DNA from: Luteimicrobium subarcticum
Lineage (GTDB): Bacteria > Actinomycetota > Actinomycetes > Actinomycetales > Cellulomonadaceae
Direction of reading: 5' to 3'
DNA length: 64,000 nucleotides
Assembly (NCBI RefSeq): GCF_002798015.1
Contig: NZ_PGTZ01000009.1
Location: 124,001 to 188,000 of the forward strand
Part shown: one piece after another, positions 34,342 to 43,763 of the stretch
Numbering within the stretch: position 1 is the first letter of the stretch
Layout of the letters: the number at the start of each line of letters is the position of its first letter
The notes under the pieces: generated by a model
What the model was told of the DNA's origin: nothing
Database searches by the model: none
Seen by the model: the letters and a program-made list of their open reading frames with translations, nothing else
Position numbers and translations under genes: made by a program

Positions 34342-35427
34342 GTGCCTACCGAATCCTCGTCCGAGCCCACCACGACCTCCGACACGTTCGCGGAGTCGTG
34401 GCGCCGGACGCAGGCGCTGCGCTCCGACCTGGACGCCCACCCGGAGCGCTACCGGGTGCTCACGGGCGACCGTCCGACGGGCGCCCTGCACCTCGGTCAC
34501 TACTTCGGGACGATCGCGTCGCGCGCCGAGCTGCAGGACCAGGGCGTCGAGACCTGGGTGCTGGTCGCCGACTACCAGGTCATCACCGACCGTGACACGA
34601 CGGCGAACATCCAGGAGAACGTGCGCGGGCTCGTCCTCGACTACGTCGCGGCAGGGATCGACCCCGAGAAGTCGGTGATCTTCACGCACTCGGCCGTCCC
34701 CGCGCTCAACCAGCTGCTGCTGCCGTTCCTCTCGCTCGTCACCGAGGCGGAGCTGCGCCGCAACCCGACCGTGAAGTCGGAGCTCGCCGCGTCCGGACGC
34801 GCGCTGTCCGGCCTGCTCCTCACCTACCCGGTGCACCAGGCCGCCGACATCCTGTTCTGCAAGGGCAACCTCGTGCCGGTCGGCAAGGACCAGCTCCCCC
34901 ACATCGAGCAGACGCGCGTCGTCGCGCGGCGCTTCAACGAGCGCTACGCCCCGGAGAGCCCGGTGTTCCCGGAGCCGCAGGCGCTCCTGTCGGACAGCCC
35001 GGAGATCCCGGGCCTCGACGGCCGCAAGATGTCGAAGTCGTACGGCAACGCGATCGCGCTCGGCATGACGGCCGACGAGACCGCGAAGCTCATCCGCAAG
35101 GCCCCCACGGACGCAGACCGGAACATCACGTTCGACCCCGCGAACCGGCCCGGGGTGTCGGCGCTGCTCACGTCCGCGGCGCTGTGCTCGGGCCGGACGC
35201 CCGAGGACATCGCGGCCGAGATCGGCGACGGCGGCGGCGGCGCGCTCAAGGCGCTCGTCACCGAGGCCGTCAACGACCGCTTCGCGGCGCATCGCGCCCG
35301 GCGCGCCGAGCTCGCCGCCGACCCGTCGTTCGTGCACGACGTCCTCGCGGCCGGCAACGCACGCGCCAACGAGGTCGCCGAGCAGACGCTCAGCGAGGTC
35401 CGCGCGGCCATGGGGATGGTCTACTGA
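34342..35427 (+). CDS. trpS: tryptophan-tRNA ligase
   Basis: Class I aminoacyl-tRNA synthetase (361 aa) charging tRNA-Trp. It has the HIGH-type motif PTGALHLGHYFG and KMSKS in DGRKMSKSYGN. The first 25 residues are a Ser/Thr-rich extension. The GTG start lies 6 nt after TAGTCT (34330-34335), so the mRNA is leaderless. The 3' end overlaps the convergent hypothetical gene by 7 nt. Confidence 0.96.
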   Translation: MPTESSSEPTTTSDTFAESWRRTQALRSDLDAHPERYRVLTGDRPTGALHLGHYFGTIASRAELQDQGVETWVLVADYQVITDRDTTANIQENVRGLVLDYVAAGIDPEKSVIFTHSAVPALNQLLLPFLSLVTEAELRRNPTVKSELAASGRALSGLLLTYPVHQAADILFCKGNLVPVGKDQLPHIEQTRVVARRFNERYAPESPVFPEPQALLSDSPEIPGLDGRKMSKSYGNAIALGMTADETAKLIRKAPTDADRNITFDPANRPGVSALLTSAALCSGRTPEDIAAEIGDGGGGALKALVTEAVNDRFAAHRARRAELAADPSFVHDVLAAGNARANEVAEQTLSEVRAAMGMVY

Positions 35428-36131
35428 CCGGGTCGGTCTCCCGACGCGGTCTCGACGACGGTCGTCACGAGCCGGGTCACCGCCGGTGACCGCGGCGCCG
35501 AGCCGAAGCCGAACCGCACCGGCGGGTCCACGGGTGCGACGGCGCCCAGGCCGACGCCCTCCCAGGACGTCCGCGCCGTGACCAGCGCGTGCACGTCCGA
35601 CGCGCCGTAGCACTCGACGCGGCCGCTGCCCGCCGACCCGCGCGTCCGGACGCCGCGCAGCACGAGCCGGGCGACGGCGTCCGTGACGACGGTGAACCGC
35701 GCCGACTGGCTCAGGCGCGACGGCACGCAGCGCACCGTCCAGCCCGCCGCGCTCCGTCGGCCGACCTCGAGCTCGGCTGACAGCGGTCCGGCGTCGACCC
35801 GCCAACGCGCACCGGATCGGTCGGCATGCTCGCCAGGGTCGGCATGCTCGCCGGGGCCCGTCGCGGCCGACACGACACGGACCGGCACCACCCGCACCTC
35901 GTCGAACGTGTACGTCGACGCGACGAACGCGGCCACGGCGTCGCTCGGCGCGAGCAGCACCCGGTGACCGTCGGGGCGCTCGACCATGACGTCCGCGAAC
36001 GCACCGAGTGGCGACGCGTCCCACCAGCCGACGACGCAGCGCGTCCCCTCGACGGTCCCCCACCCGGCGATCTGGCCGTCGAACCGCCACCGGGTGCCGG
36101 ACGGACGGACGCGACCGACGCGAGAGAGCAC
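35421..36131 (-). CDS. hypothetical protein, 236 aa, third gene of ung operon
   Basis: Not recognised. GTG start 6 nt after the stop of the preceding gene. The sequence is beta-rich with several Trp in the first third (WRFDGQIAGWGTVEG, GWWDASPLGAFADVMVERPDG). A short internal repeat (HADPGEHAD) lies near residue 96, and Arg/Val-rich strands follow. There is no signal or membrane segment. Co-transcription with ung and the 153-aa gene is likely from the spacing, but this does not prove a repair role. Confidence 0.6.
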   Translation of the reverse strand: MLSRVGRVRPSGTRWRFDGQIAGWGTVEGTRCVVGWWDASPLGAFADVMVERPDGHRVLLAPSDAVAAFVASTYTFDEVRVVPVRVVSAATGPGEHADPGEHADRSGARWRVDAGPLSAELEVGRRSAAGWTVRCVPSRLSQSARFTVVTDAVARLVLRGVRTRGSAGSGRVECYGASDVHALVTARTSWEGVGLGAVAPVDPPVRFGFGSAPRSPAVTRLVTTVVETASGDRPGQ

Positions 36132-36137
36132 CGCGAC

Positions 36138-36599
36138 CTACCGCTGCGCCCCGCGGGGGCGCATGGTCAGCAGCGCGGCCATGCCCGTCGGCGGGGACGT
36201 GATCTGTGCGGGCTCGACGCCCAACCGCGCGCCCAGCACCTCGGCCTCCGCCGACGTGAGCCGCCCGGAGACCTCCCGGTCGTGCACCGCGCCGATCATG
36301 ACGCGCTCGGCGTCGTACAGGACCACGCCGGTCCAGCCGGCGACGGCCGCCATCGCGTCCCAGGCGCCACCGGACGGCGGCCGCACCCGGACCTGCCGCC
36401 CCCACGGGAGGCGCCGCGTGGCCCGGACCGTCGCGAGGGCGGTGCGCACACCGTCCGGGGCGCCGGCGTCGGGCGCGAGGTCCACCTCGGCGTCCGCGAC
36501 CTGGCTGCCGAGGAGCGTCAGAAGCGCCCCGAACCGCGCGTTCGCGGTCGCCGCGTCCGGCGCGGGCTCGCCCAGCGCGTAGAAGAACCGTTCGCTCAC
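36138..36599 (-). CDS. hypothetical protein, 153 aa, coupled to ung
   Basis: GTG start overlapping the ung stop by 4 nt (GTGA), so translation is coupled. The start [21 protein letters not shown] is followed by an alpha/beta protein with [20 protein letters not shown] in the middle and [11 protein letters not shown] near the end. No known domain, signal or membrane segment is seen. Its position between ung and the 236-aa gene suggests one operon. Function unknown. Confidence 0.65.
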   Translation of the reverse strand: MSERFFYALGEPAPDAATANARFGALLTLLGSQVADAEVDLAPDAGAPDGVRTALATVRATRRLPWGRQVRVRPPSGGAWDAMAAVAGWTGVVLYDAERVMIGAVHDREVSGRLTSAEAEVLGARLGVEPAQITSPPTGMAALLTMRPRGAQR

Positions 36600-37315
36600 G
36601 GGAGCCTCCAGTCGACGGGGTCGCCGCCCTGCGCGACCAGCAGCTGGTTCACCTTCGTGAACGGCTTCGAGCCGAAGAACCCGCGGTAGGCCGACAGGGG
36701 TGACGGGTGGACGGTCGCGACGACGGGGACGTCCCCGAGCCGCGGCCGCAGGGACTGGGCGTCCTTGCCCCACAGGACCGCGACGAGCGGGCCGCCGCGG
36801 CGCACCAGCGCGTCGATCGCACAGTCGGTGACGTCCTCCCAGCCCTGGCCGCGGTGCGACCCGGGCGTCCCGGGCGCCACCGTGAGGACCCGGTTCAGCA
36901 GCATGACGCCCTGCTCGCACCAGGGCGTGAGGTCGCCCGTGGTGGGCTCCGAGGCGCCGACGTCGTCGCGCAGCTCGGTGAAGATGTTCCGCAGGCTCGC
37001 GGGGAACGGCCGCACGTGCGGCTGGACCGAGAACGACAGGCCCATCGGGTGCCCGGGGTTCGGGTACGGGTCCTGGCCGACAATCAGCACGCGCACCGCC
37101 TCGAAAGGATATGAGAACGCGCGCAGGACGTCACCGCCCGCGGGCTGGTACCCGCGCCCGGCCGCGTTCTCCGTGCGCAGGAAGTCGCCCATCCGCCGGA
37201 TCGTCGGCTCGACGGGCGCGAGCTCTCGCGCCCAGCCCGGGTCGACGAGCCGGTCGAGCGGGACGGGCTCGGCCGTGGGCGGGGTCTGCGGTGCGGGCGC
37301 GGGCGTCGTCGTCAC
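36596..37315 (-). CDS. ung: uracil-DNA glycosylase
   Basis: Family 1 UDG removing uracil from DNA (239 aa). The water-activating motif [17 protein letters not shown] has D82, LLNRVLTV is the uracil-contact strand, and [18 protein letters not shown] is the DNA-intercalation/His loop. A Pro/Thr-rich N-terminal tail of about 20 residues precedes the domain. The GTG start has TAGGGT 6 nt upstream. It leads a three-gene operon. Confidence 0.96.
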   Translation of the reverse strand: MTTTPAPAPQTPPTAEPVPLDRLVDPGWARELAPVEPTIRRMGDFLRTENAAGRGYQPAGGDVLRAFSYPFEAVRVLIVGQDPYPNPGHPMGLSFSVQPHVRPFPASLRNIFTELRDDVGASEPTTGDLTPWCEQGVMLLNRVLTVAPGTPGSHRGQGWEDVTDCAIDALVRRGGPLVAVLWGKDAQSLRPRLGDVPVVATVHPSPLSAYRGFFGSKPFTKVNQLLVAQGGDPVDWRLP

Positions 37316-37324
37316 GGAACCACC

Positions 37325-37768
37325 CTAGGCTCCCGCCGGGCCGCCGCCGTCGATCCCGTTCGGGCCGTCGGACAGGCCGTGCGGCAGCGCGTCGAGCACC
37401 GCGAGGAACGCCGCGGGCAGGACGACGTTCTCCGGTGCGTCGACGAACAGGGGCGCCACGTCGTGGGCGGACCACCCCGCGATCCCCGTGCCGATCGGCG
37501 TCACGAGGAACGTGAGGTGCGGGTTCTCGTCAGCCGTCGCGACGAGCGCCTCCACGTCCCGAGCCATGACCTCGCGACCCGACATCGTGTCGACCGCGTA
37601 CGACCGCCCCTGGAGCCCGTGGCCCTGCCCCCAGACCGCGCCGAACCGCTCGTAGGCGGTCCGGGCCGCGCCCGCGCCGTGCGAGCCCGCGTCGTTCGAA
37701 CCGAACACGAAGATCTCGTCCGGGCCGAGCGACTCGATCCGGGCGGGGGTGGTGCGTTGTGCCGTCAT
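37325..37768 (-). CDS. A1S_2505-like (phage non-structural) family protein
   Basis: A 147-aa soluble protein with IFVFGSNDAGSHGAGAARTA, GQGHGLQGRSYAVDT and FLVTPIGTGIAGWSAHDVAPLF. This pattern is found in phage-encoded and chromosomal proteins of the A1S_2505 type, possibly related to macro-like nucleotide-binding folds. No enzymatic activity is established. The ATG has TACGGT 6 nt upstream. It stands immediately upstream of ung but has its own leaderless promoter signature. Confidence 0.72.
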   Translation of the reverse strand: MTAQRTTPARIESLGPDEIFVFGSNDAGSHGAGAARTAYERFGAVWGQGHGLQGRSYAVDTMSGREVMARDVEALVATADENPHLTFLVTPIGTGIAGWSAHDVAPLFVDAPENVVLPAAFLAVLDALPHGLSDGPNGIDGGGPAGA

Positions 37769-37808
37769 CCGTCCACCGTAGGCACCGTGCGGCGCCGCAG
37801 CAGGATGG

Positions 37809-38783
37809 TCAGGACGCGCGGGCCAGGCCGCGTGCGGCGTGCGCCGCCGCGACCAGTCGGCGTTCGCCCTCCCGCACCAGCTCGTCGGGGTCCGCTCCGC
37901 CGGCCAACGACCACACCACGGACGTGTGCACCGTCGGCCACCAGCTCGGCTCGACCCCGTCCGGCGGCGTCAGCAGCTGGGAGATCAGGTGCCCGCGGAA
38001 CCCCTCCGCGGACGCTGCCGCCCGGGCGTCGTCCATCGCGGGCAGGGTCCCCAGGACGGCGAACCGGTCGCCGTCCACGCGACCCGCCTCGCAGCCGCGC
38101 GGGAGCGCCGCACGGATCCGGTCGGCGATGCCCACGAGGACCGCGTCGCCCGCCGCGCCGCCGTACCGAGCGTTGATATCGGTCATGCCGCGGACGTCCA
38201 GCAGCACGACGACGACACGGCTCCCGCCGCTCCCCCGCGCCATCGAGCACCGGTGCGTCAGCCCGTGCCAGACCGCCGCCCGCGTCGCCATGCCCGTCAG
38301 GGGGTCGCGCGTGGACCGTTGCGCCAGCGCGGCGACGAGCGCCCGCATGACGTCCGCGGTCGCCGCGCAGGCCCACGACTCGCCCGCGACGAGGACGTCG
38401 TCGTAGCGCTGCTCGTCGGGGCGCGCCATCGCCCGGGTCGCGACCTCCGACACCGGCGTGGACGGCGACACCAGGAGGGGTGCCCAGTCGGCGACGGACG
38501 CCGTGGGCTTGCGGTCCAGGACCGCCCGCCCGTACCCGAGGCGACCCGTCAGCGCACTGGTGAGGCGGGCGCGCGTCACCACGCCGACGCGCGGGCTGCC
38601 GGCGTCGTCCCGGACGACGACGGACGACACACCCGGGTCGCGGAACACCACCTCGAGGTCACCGACAGGGAGCGCCGACCCGACCACGGCGACCGGTCGC
38701 GCGAGGTCGGCGACGACGCCCGCGAGGCTGCCGTTCCGCCCGGGGACGACGCGTCGGGCCATCTCACTGGTCTCGTCGTGCAC
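37809..38783 (-). CDS. CBS-pair plus degenerate GGDEF domain protein
   Basis: A 324-aa protein. Residues about 30-140 resemble two CBS repeats (VFRDPGVSSVVVRDDAG...GVVTRARL, then LLVSPSTPVSEVATRAM). Residues 170-300 resemble a GGDEF domain (TRDPLTGMATRAAVWHGL, VVVVLLDVRGMTDINARYGG). The active-site GGDEF reads RVDGDRFAVL, so the protein is probably not an active cyclase and may sense a nucleotide. The GTG at 38783 follows CATACT by 6 nt (leaderless). Confidence 0.8.
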   Translation of the reverse strand: MHDETSEMARRVVPGRNGSLAGVVADLARPVAVVGSALPVGDLEVVFRDPGVSSVVVRDDAGSPRVGVVTRARLTSALTGRLGYGRAVLDRKPTASVADWAPLLVSPSTPVSEVATRAMARPDEQRYDDVLVAGESWACAATADVMRALVAALAQRSTRDPLTGMATRAAVWHGLTHRCSMARGSGGSRVVVVLLDVRGMTDINARYGGAAGDAVLVGIADRIRAALPRGCEAGRVDGDRFAVLGTLPAMDDARAAASAEGFRGHLISQLLTPPDGVEPSWWPTVHTSVVWSLAGGADPDELVREGERRLVAAAHAARGLARAS

Positions 38784-38962
38784 CTGGGCAGTATGTCCGG
38801 GTCCACCCTCCCGGTGCGCTGATCGCACCGCAGGTCACGCGATGTTTTCGTACTGTTCGCCCGTTGGTCCGCGAGGACCACGAACGGCTCGACATGCGGT
38901 CTTCCGACGACGTGGAAGGGTGTGTGGCACGCAGAGGCGACGGAGCGAGGCAGGTGGATCGC

Positions 38963-41900
38963 ATGGCGAGGTCGATCGGCGCACGAAGCAGGTCGTTCGG
39001 GCGGCGTGCCGTCGCGGCGGCCACCGCCGCCGTGACCGCTCTCGCGGGCGTCGTCACCGCGACCGTGCTCGAGACCGCCACCGCCCCGCAGGTCGCCGTC
39101 GCGGCCCCGGGGACGCCCGGTGTCCCGCAGGACCCGACCCAGCTGTTCAGCGAGGACTTCGAGGCAGCCGGGGACGGCACGAACACGCTGATCACCGACT
39201 ACGTCGGCGACGACTCGAGCTACACCGCCGACCCGTTCTGGGCGGACCGTCCGGAGTGCAACGGGTTCGTGATCGACGCGACGAGCACGAAGGGGGACGA
39301 CGACTGCTCGGAGGCCAGCCCCGAGGTCGAGACCCCGGTCGAGAGCTTCGACCACATGCAGGGCATGGCGCTCGGCCTCGGACAGCTCGAGGGACAGGCC
39401 GACCCCAGCACGAACGCCGCCCTGACGAGCTACACGGCCGACGCGACGACGCCGACAGGCGGCCTCGTCGTCCTCGAGTCGGACCCGCTGTTCACCGTGC
39501 CCGCGGCCGGCGGGGTGTTCCAGGTGACGGCGAACGCGGCCGCAGTGAACTGCGGCGCGTCGCAGGCCGAGCTCGCGATCTCGCTCGTCGACAGCCAGGG
39601 CAACGAGGTGACGGTCCCCAACACGGGCTTCGCCACGACCGTCTCGCCGTGCGCGGCGACCGACCCGACCACGGTCACCACCCCCGCGGGCGAGGACCTC
39701 TCGGTGTCACTCGTGACGTTCACCTCGGCCGACCTCACGGACCTGACGCCGGGCGAGACGTACTCGCTGCGCATCCGCAACGGGGTCGGGGCGAGCCAGG
39801 GCAACGACTTCGCGATCGACGACATCGCGATCCAGGAGGTCACGCCCCAGCTCGACAAGTCGTTCTCCCCGACCGTGACGCCGGTCGGCACCACGTCGAC
39901 CCTCACGTTCACGATCACCAACACGTCGGACCTCGGCGCCAAGCCGGCCTACTCGTTCACCGACACGCTCCCCGACGGCCTCGTCGTGGCCGACCCCGCG
40001 AACGCCGTCGACGACTGCGGCCTCTTCTTCTGGGGTCCGACGCCGGGGTCGAGCACGCTCACGGTCGGGGGCCCCGGGCTCGCCGCGGGGTTCACGTCGT
40101 GCACGTTCAGCGTCGACGTGACGTCGGCCACCGCCGACGCCTACACCAACGGCCCCGACAACATCACCGACCTGATCGGCCTGCAGCCGCCCGCGGACGC
40201 GGACGTCGAGTTCACCGACGACACCCCCACCCCGGGCCTCGCGATCACGAAGACCGCCGACGCGACCTCCGTCGTCCCCGGCGGGACGGTCACCTACACG
40301 GTGACCGTGGAGAACACCGGTGGTGTCGACTACACGGACGACGCCCCGGCCACGTTCACGGACGACCTCACCGGCGTGCTCGACGACGCGTCGCTCGACG
40401 GCACCCCCACGGCCGACGCCGGCACCGTCGACACCAGTGCGCTCCCCGACCTGACGTGGTCCGGCCCGCTGGCCGTCGGTGACACCGCGACGATCACGTA
40501 CGCCGTCGTCGTCGACGACCCGGACGACGGCGACCACGAGCTGACGAACGCGGTGACCGGACCCGACGAGTCGAGCTGCACGGACGGAGACGAGGACGGC
40601 TGCACCACCACGACCCCTGTCCGTGAGCTCTCGATCGTCAAGACGGCGACTCCCACGGACGCTCTCGTCCCGGGCGGCACCGTCGACTACACCGTCACCG
40701 TCACCAACACGGGCCAGTTCGCCTACACGGACGACGACCCCGCGTCGTTCGACGACGACCTCACCGACGTCCTCGACGACGCGACCTTCGACGGCACGGC
40801 CGACGCGTCGACCGGCACCGTGACCTACAGCGAGCCCACGCTCCACTGGGAGGGCGCGCTCGGCGTCGGCGACAGCGCGACCGTCACGTACGCCGTCGTC
40901 GTCGACGACCCCGACGACGGCGACGGCACGGCCGTGAACACCGTCACCGGTCCGCCGGAGTCGAGCTGCGTCACCGGCCTCGAGGACGGCTGCCGGGTCA
41001 CGATCCCGGCGCGTGCCCTCGAGATCTCGAAGTCCGCGGACGTCGAGGACGCCGCTCCGGGCGACACCGTGACCTACACGCTCACGGTCGAGAACACCGG
41101 CGAGGTCGACTACACCGACGACCACCCGGCCGTGGTGACCGACGACCTGTCCGGCGTGGTCGACGACGCGACGTACTCCGACGACGCCACCGCCTCCGCA
41201 GGTGCCGTCGCCTACACCGCACCGACGCTCACGTGGACCGGACCGCTGGCCGTGGGCGACTCCGTGACCATCACCTACTCGGTGGTCGTGGACGACCCGC
41301 CCGCCGGCGACGACGTCCTCGTGAACGGCGCCTCCGGGCCGCCCGAGGCGCGCTGCGTGCCCGCGGACACGGCGTCGTGCGTCACACGCACCCCGATCCG
41401 TGAGTTCACGGTCTCGAAGGTCGCCGACCCCGCCGGGCAGGTGGCACCGGGAGACACCGTCACCTACACCGTGACCGTGACCAGCACCGGCACGGCCCCC
41501 TTCACGGACGACGACCCCGCGTCGTTCGACGACGACCTCAGCGGCGTCGTCGACGACGCGACGTTCGACGGCACCGCCGACGCGTCGACCGGCACCACGA
41601 CCTACACCGAGCCCACGCTCCACTGGGAAGGACCGCTCGACGTCGGCGACTCCGCGACGGTCACGTACTCCGTCGTCGTCAGCGACCCCGACGACGGCGA
41701 CGGCTCGCTCGCCAACGCCGTGACGCCGGGGTCGGCAGGGAGCTGCGCGTCCGACGACGCGTGCGGAACCGTGACGCCGGTCGTGGTGCCGACGCCCACC
41801 CCGACTCCCACACCGACCCCACGTCCCACGCCGACGCCCACGCCCACGCCCACGCCCACGTCATCGACCGCGGCGCCCACACCCACCGCCACCACGGCTG

Positions 41901-42061
41901 CGCCCACGCCGACCGCTGCGCCCACGACAGTGCCCACGTCGGAGGGCGGGAACCTCGCAGTGACGGGCGCCGACCTCCGGTGGCCCGTCGTGGCCGGGAT
42001 CCTCCTCCTGGTCGTGGGCGCGCTGCTGCTCGGCATCAGCCGTCGCCGCCGCAACGAGTGA
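38963..42061 (+). CDS. large DUF11-repeat, sortase-anchored surface protein
   Basis: A 1032-aa wall protein. It has a signal peptide (Ala/Val-rich helix near residues 10-45), a unique N-terminal domain (to about residue 290), and five DUF11-type beta repeats starting near residues 296, 426, 556, 685 and 814, each about 130 aa with a PGDTVTYTVTVTNTG core. A Pro/Thr ladder follows, then the sorting signal LAVTG, a hydrophobic helix and RRRRNE. LAxTG marks it for a class E sortase. Repeats 3 and 5 are nearly identical in DNA. It is probably a stalk or adhesin. ATG 38963 is preferred over an upstream in-frame ATG. Confidence 0.85.
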   Translation: MARSIGARSRSFGRRAVAAATAAVTALAGVVTATVLETATAPQVAVAAPGTPGVPQDPTQLFSEDFEAAGDGTNTLITDYVGDDSSYTADPFWADRPECNGFVIDATSTKGDDDCSEASPEVETPVESFDHMQGMALGLGQLEGQADPSTNAALTSYTADATTPTGGLVVLESDPLFTVPAAGGVFQVTANAAAVNCGASQAELAISLVDSQGNEVTVPNTGFATTVSPCAATDPTTVTTPAGEDLSVSLVTFTSADLTDLTPGETYSLRIRNGVGASQGNDFAIDDIAIQEVTPQLDKSFSPTVTPVGTTSTLTFTITNTSDLGAKPAYSFTDTLPDGLVVADPANAVDDCGLFFWGPTPGSSTLTVGGPGLAAGFTSCTFSVDVTSATADAYTNGPDNITDLIGLQPPADADVEFTDDTPTPGLAITKTADATSVVPGGTVTYTVTVENTGGVDYTDDAPATFTDDLTGVLDDASLDGTPTADAGTVDTSALPDLTWSGPLAVGDTATITYAVVVDDPDDGDHELTNAVTGPDESSCTDGDEDGCTTTTPVRELSIVKTATPTDALVPGGTVDYTVTVTNTGQFAYTDDDPASFDDDLTDVLDDATFDGTADASTGTVTYSEPTLHWEGALGVGDSATVTYAVVVDDPDDGDGTAVNTVTGPPESSCVTGLEDGCRVTIPARALEISKSADVEDAAPGDTVTYTLTVENTGEVDYTDDHPAVVTDDLSGVVDDATYSDDATASAGAVAYTAPTLTWTGPLAVGDSVTITYSVVVDDPPAGDDVLVNGASGPPEARCVPADTASCVTRTPIREFTVSKVADPAGQVAPGDTVTYTVTVTSTGTAPFTDDDPASFDDDLSGVVDDATFDGTADASTGTTTYTEPTLHWEGPLDVGDSATVTYSVVVSDPDDGDGSLANAVTPGSAGSCASDDACGTVTPVVVPTPTPTPTPTPRPTPTPTPTPTPTSSTAAPTPTATTAAPTPTAAPTTVPTSEGGNLAVTGADLRWPVVAGILLLVVGALLLGISRRRRNE

Positions 42062-42285
42062 CCTAGCCGCGACGAGGGACCGCCCGGCGACGCGTCCTTC
42101 GTGACGCGGAGCACCCACGCCTCGGGACGCCGAGCGCACCCCTGGGGACCGATCGGCCCGAGCCGCACTCTCGTCGTGGTTCGCCGCGCGAAGATCCGCG
42201 GGACGACGGGGCTGTGGTGCGCCGCGTCACGAAGCCGCGTCACGAACCGGGTCGGACCCGCGTCGGCGCCTCAGCCACAGACGAC

Positions 42286-42356
42286 GGGACCCCGGCCGGA
42301 TGGACCGGTCGGGGTCCCGACAAAGCGAGAAGGCCTCCCCGGGGGGAGGCCTTCTC
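42286..42356. terminator. tandem terminators at the island edge
   Basis: GGGACCCCG (42286-42294) pairs with CGGGGTCCC (42310-42318). Then GAGAAGGCCTCCCC (42327-42340) pairs with GGGGAGGCCTTCTC (42343-42356), followed by TTCT. They stop transcription from the surface-protein gene. From its stop at 42061 to here, and on to 42538, no gene is seen. Confidence 0.85.
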
Positions 42357-42538
42357 TTCTGTGTGGGTGGTTTCCGAATCCGTGTGACCTGCAGCTGCAC
42401 GACCTTTCGCCGGACTCCAGGCACACCCTGACGGCCCCTCCAGGCACCCACCCCGTTCGCCACGAGACGTAGACGGGGACGGTGACGGTGACGAAGCTGA
42501 TCGATCAGCGCCCCACGGCACCAGACGCTGGGTGTCAC

Positions 42539-42740
42539 CTATACGTGCAGCAGTCCCTCCCTGGCCAACGCGCGCCGCACCGCGTTCCTTGAGACACCCA
42601 GCCGACGCGCGATCGCCTTGATCGCCATCCCCTCGACCCGGCTCAGCCGACGGATCTCCGCCCAGTCCTCCACGGTCATCACCCTCCCCAGCGTGGCCGA
42701 AGGGGTCCATTTTCAGCCGTCGCTCAGGGGTCAGTTTTCA
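42539..42740 (-). pseudogene. IS21-family remnant: truncated istA and IS end
   Basis: From an ATG at 42679 the frame reads MTVEDWAEIRRLSRVEGMAI and on through GVSRNAVRRALA, the N-terminal HTH of IS21 IstA transposases, but stops after 46 codons; the integrase core and istB are missing. Upstream, GGGGTCCATTTTCA (42702-42715) and GGGGTCAGTTTTCA (42727-42740) are the multiple terminal repeats typical of IS21. The element end is therefore near 42740, abutting the TIR-like gene. Confidence 0.75.
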
Positions 42741-43441
42741 CGCGTCGTTGACAAACCGGCAGGCGGTCGACCGCGCGGACGTGGTGGTGGCTTTCTTCGA
42801 CACCCGTCTTGGCACGCCCACCGCTGCCGCGGTGTCCGGTACCGCCGAGGAGATCGAGCGTGCCGTCGCCGCAGGCACGCCTGTCCACGTGTACTTCTCG
42901 GACGAGCCGATCGAGCGCGACGGGTTCATGTCGACCAGTTCAAGGCACTGCAGGCGTTCAGGAGCTCACTGGAGCCGCGCGGGCTGCTCGGGCGGTACAG
43001 CGGCCCGGAGGATCTCGCCTCGCAGGTGCGCGCCGCGATCGAGCACGACGTCGCTGAGCAAGGGTGGGGGGCGACGTCGAGCGAGAGGGTCGTCCCGGCG
43101 GCCGCCGGGGCGGTGCTGCGTGCGTGGCACGAGCATCGCCGCGAGCGGACCGGCACCGACCGGCGCGGCAGGGACAAGTATCGGATCAGGGCGAATCAGA
43201 TCCACTCAACGACGGCGACGTGACGGCCGAGAACGTCCACATCGACCTCATGGGCCTCAATGGCGCACAGTGCCTCTTCGACGGTCCGGACTCTGCATTC
43301 GACCTTGGGCCGCGGTCTGAACGCACCTGGAGCCTGATCCCGGTTCGTCGCGGCGACGTCGAAGTCCGGCTGTCCTGGACGGAGGAGGGGGAGGCCCGGC
43401 ACGCGCAGCTCACGTTCCCGATTCCGGGATCGCCTGGCTGA
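42741..43441 (+). pseudogene. TIR-like/DUF4062-type protein, 5'-truncated and frameshifted
   Basis: Coding sense runs through three frames. 42741-42927 gives DRADVVVAFFDTRLGTPTA and SGTAEEIERAVAAGTPVHVY; 42925-43190 gives VDQFKALQAFRSSLEPRGLL; 43190-43441 gives a beta-rich C-terminus with HIDLMGLNGAQCLFDG. The first part matches TIR/DUF4062-like sensor domains found in many defence-associated proteins. The N-terminus is lost at the IS21 boundary. Two single-base frameshifts inactivate the rest, unless they are sequencing errors. Confidence 0.65.
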
Positions 43442-43524
43442 GGATTCTCGCTTCGCGGCGAGGTCACTGCGGTGGCTCGAGTGACACCTTCCTGAGACAT
43501 CAGGTTCTCGACGGAAGGAATGTC

Positions 43525-43671
43525 ATGACGCGATCAGGCTGCTCGTGCGGGTGCCGACGTAGGGGTGCGGGAGGGGCGATCTCGATCGCCCGTGCGTGGG
43601 TTCAGGTCATGCTGCCTGCTCTGCCGACACTCGCGTGGGTGCTTGTCACCCTCGTCGAGACACCCCGGTGA
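43525..43671 (+). CDS. small Cys-rich, hydrophobic peptide, 48 aa
   Basis: ATG preceded by GGAAGGA. The N-terminus has CSCGC (residues 6-10) followed by RRR and a Gly-rich turn. The second half is hydrophobic (VQVMLPALPTLAWVLVTLV) and could span the membrane. It may be a small membrane peptide or a chance ORF; the ribosome site and clean layout favour the former. No family is recognised. Confidence 0.35.
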   Translation: MTRSGCSCGCRRRGAGGAISIARAWVQVMLPALPTLAWVLVTLVETPR

Positions 43672-43724
43672 GGATTGACGGCGGGGGATCCGATACGGCG
43701 TCGTCTCCAGTCTCCGCCAATTTT

Positions 43725-43760
43725 GTACTACACAAACAGCGCTTTCTGTAGTACGATACT
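43725..43760 (+). promoter_or_regulatory. toxin-antitoxin promoter and operator
   Basis: GTACTACA (43725-43732) and TGTAGTAC (43747-43754) are perfect inverted repeats, in an unusually A/T-rich patch. GATACT (43755-43760) is the -10, just before the toxin ATG. The ribbon-helix-helix antitoxin is the expected binder (autoregulation). Confidence 0.65.
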
Positions 43761-43763
43761 GTT

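Noticed and set aside
32713-36405. 1230-aa open frame antisense across TetR, SDR and trpS
   Set aside because: Crosses several certain genes and has no domain sense.
42240-42710. 156-aa minus-strand ORF
   Set aside because: Low-complexity frame across the terminators and IS21 HTH remnant; another frame has the IstA match.
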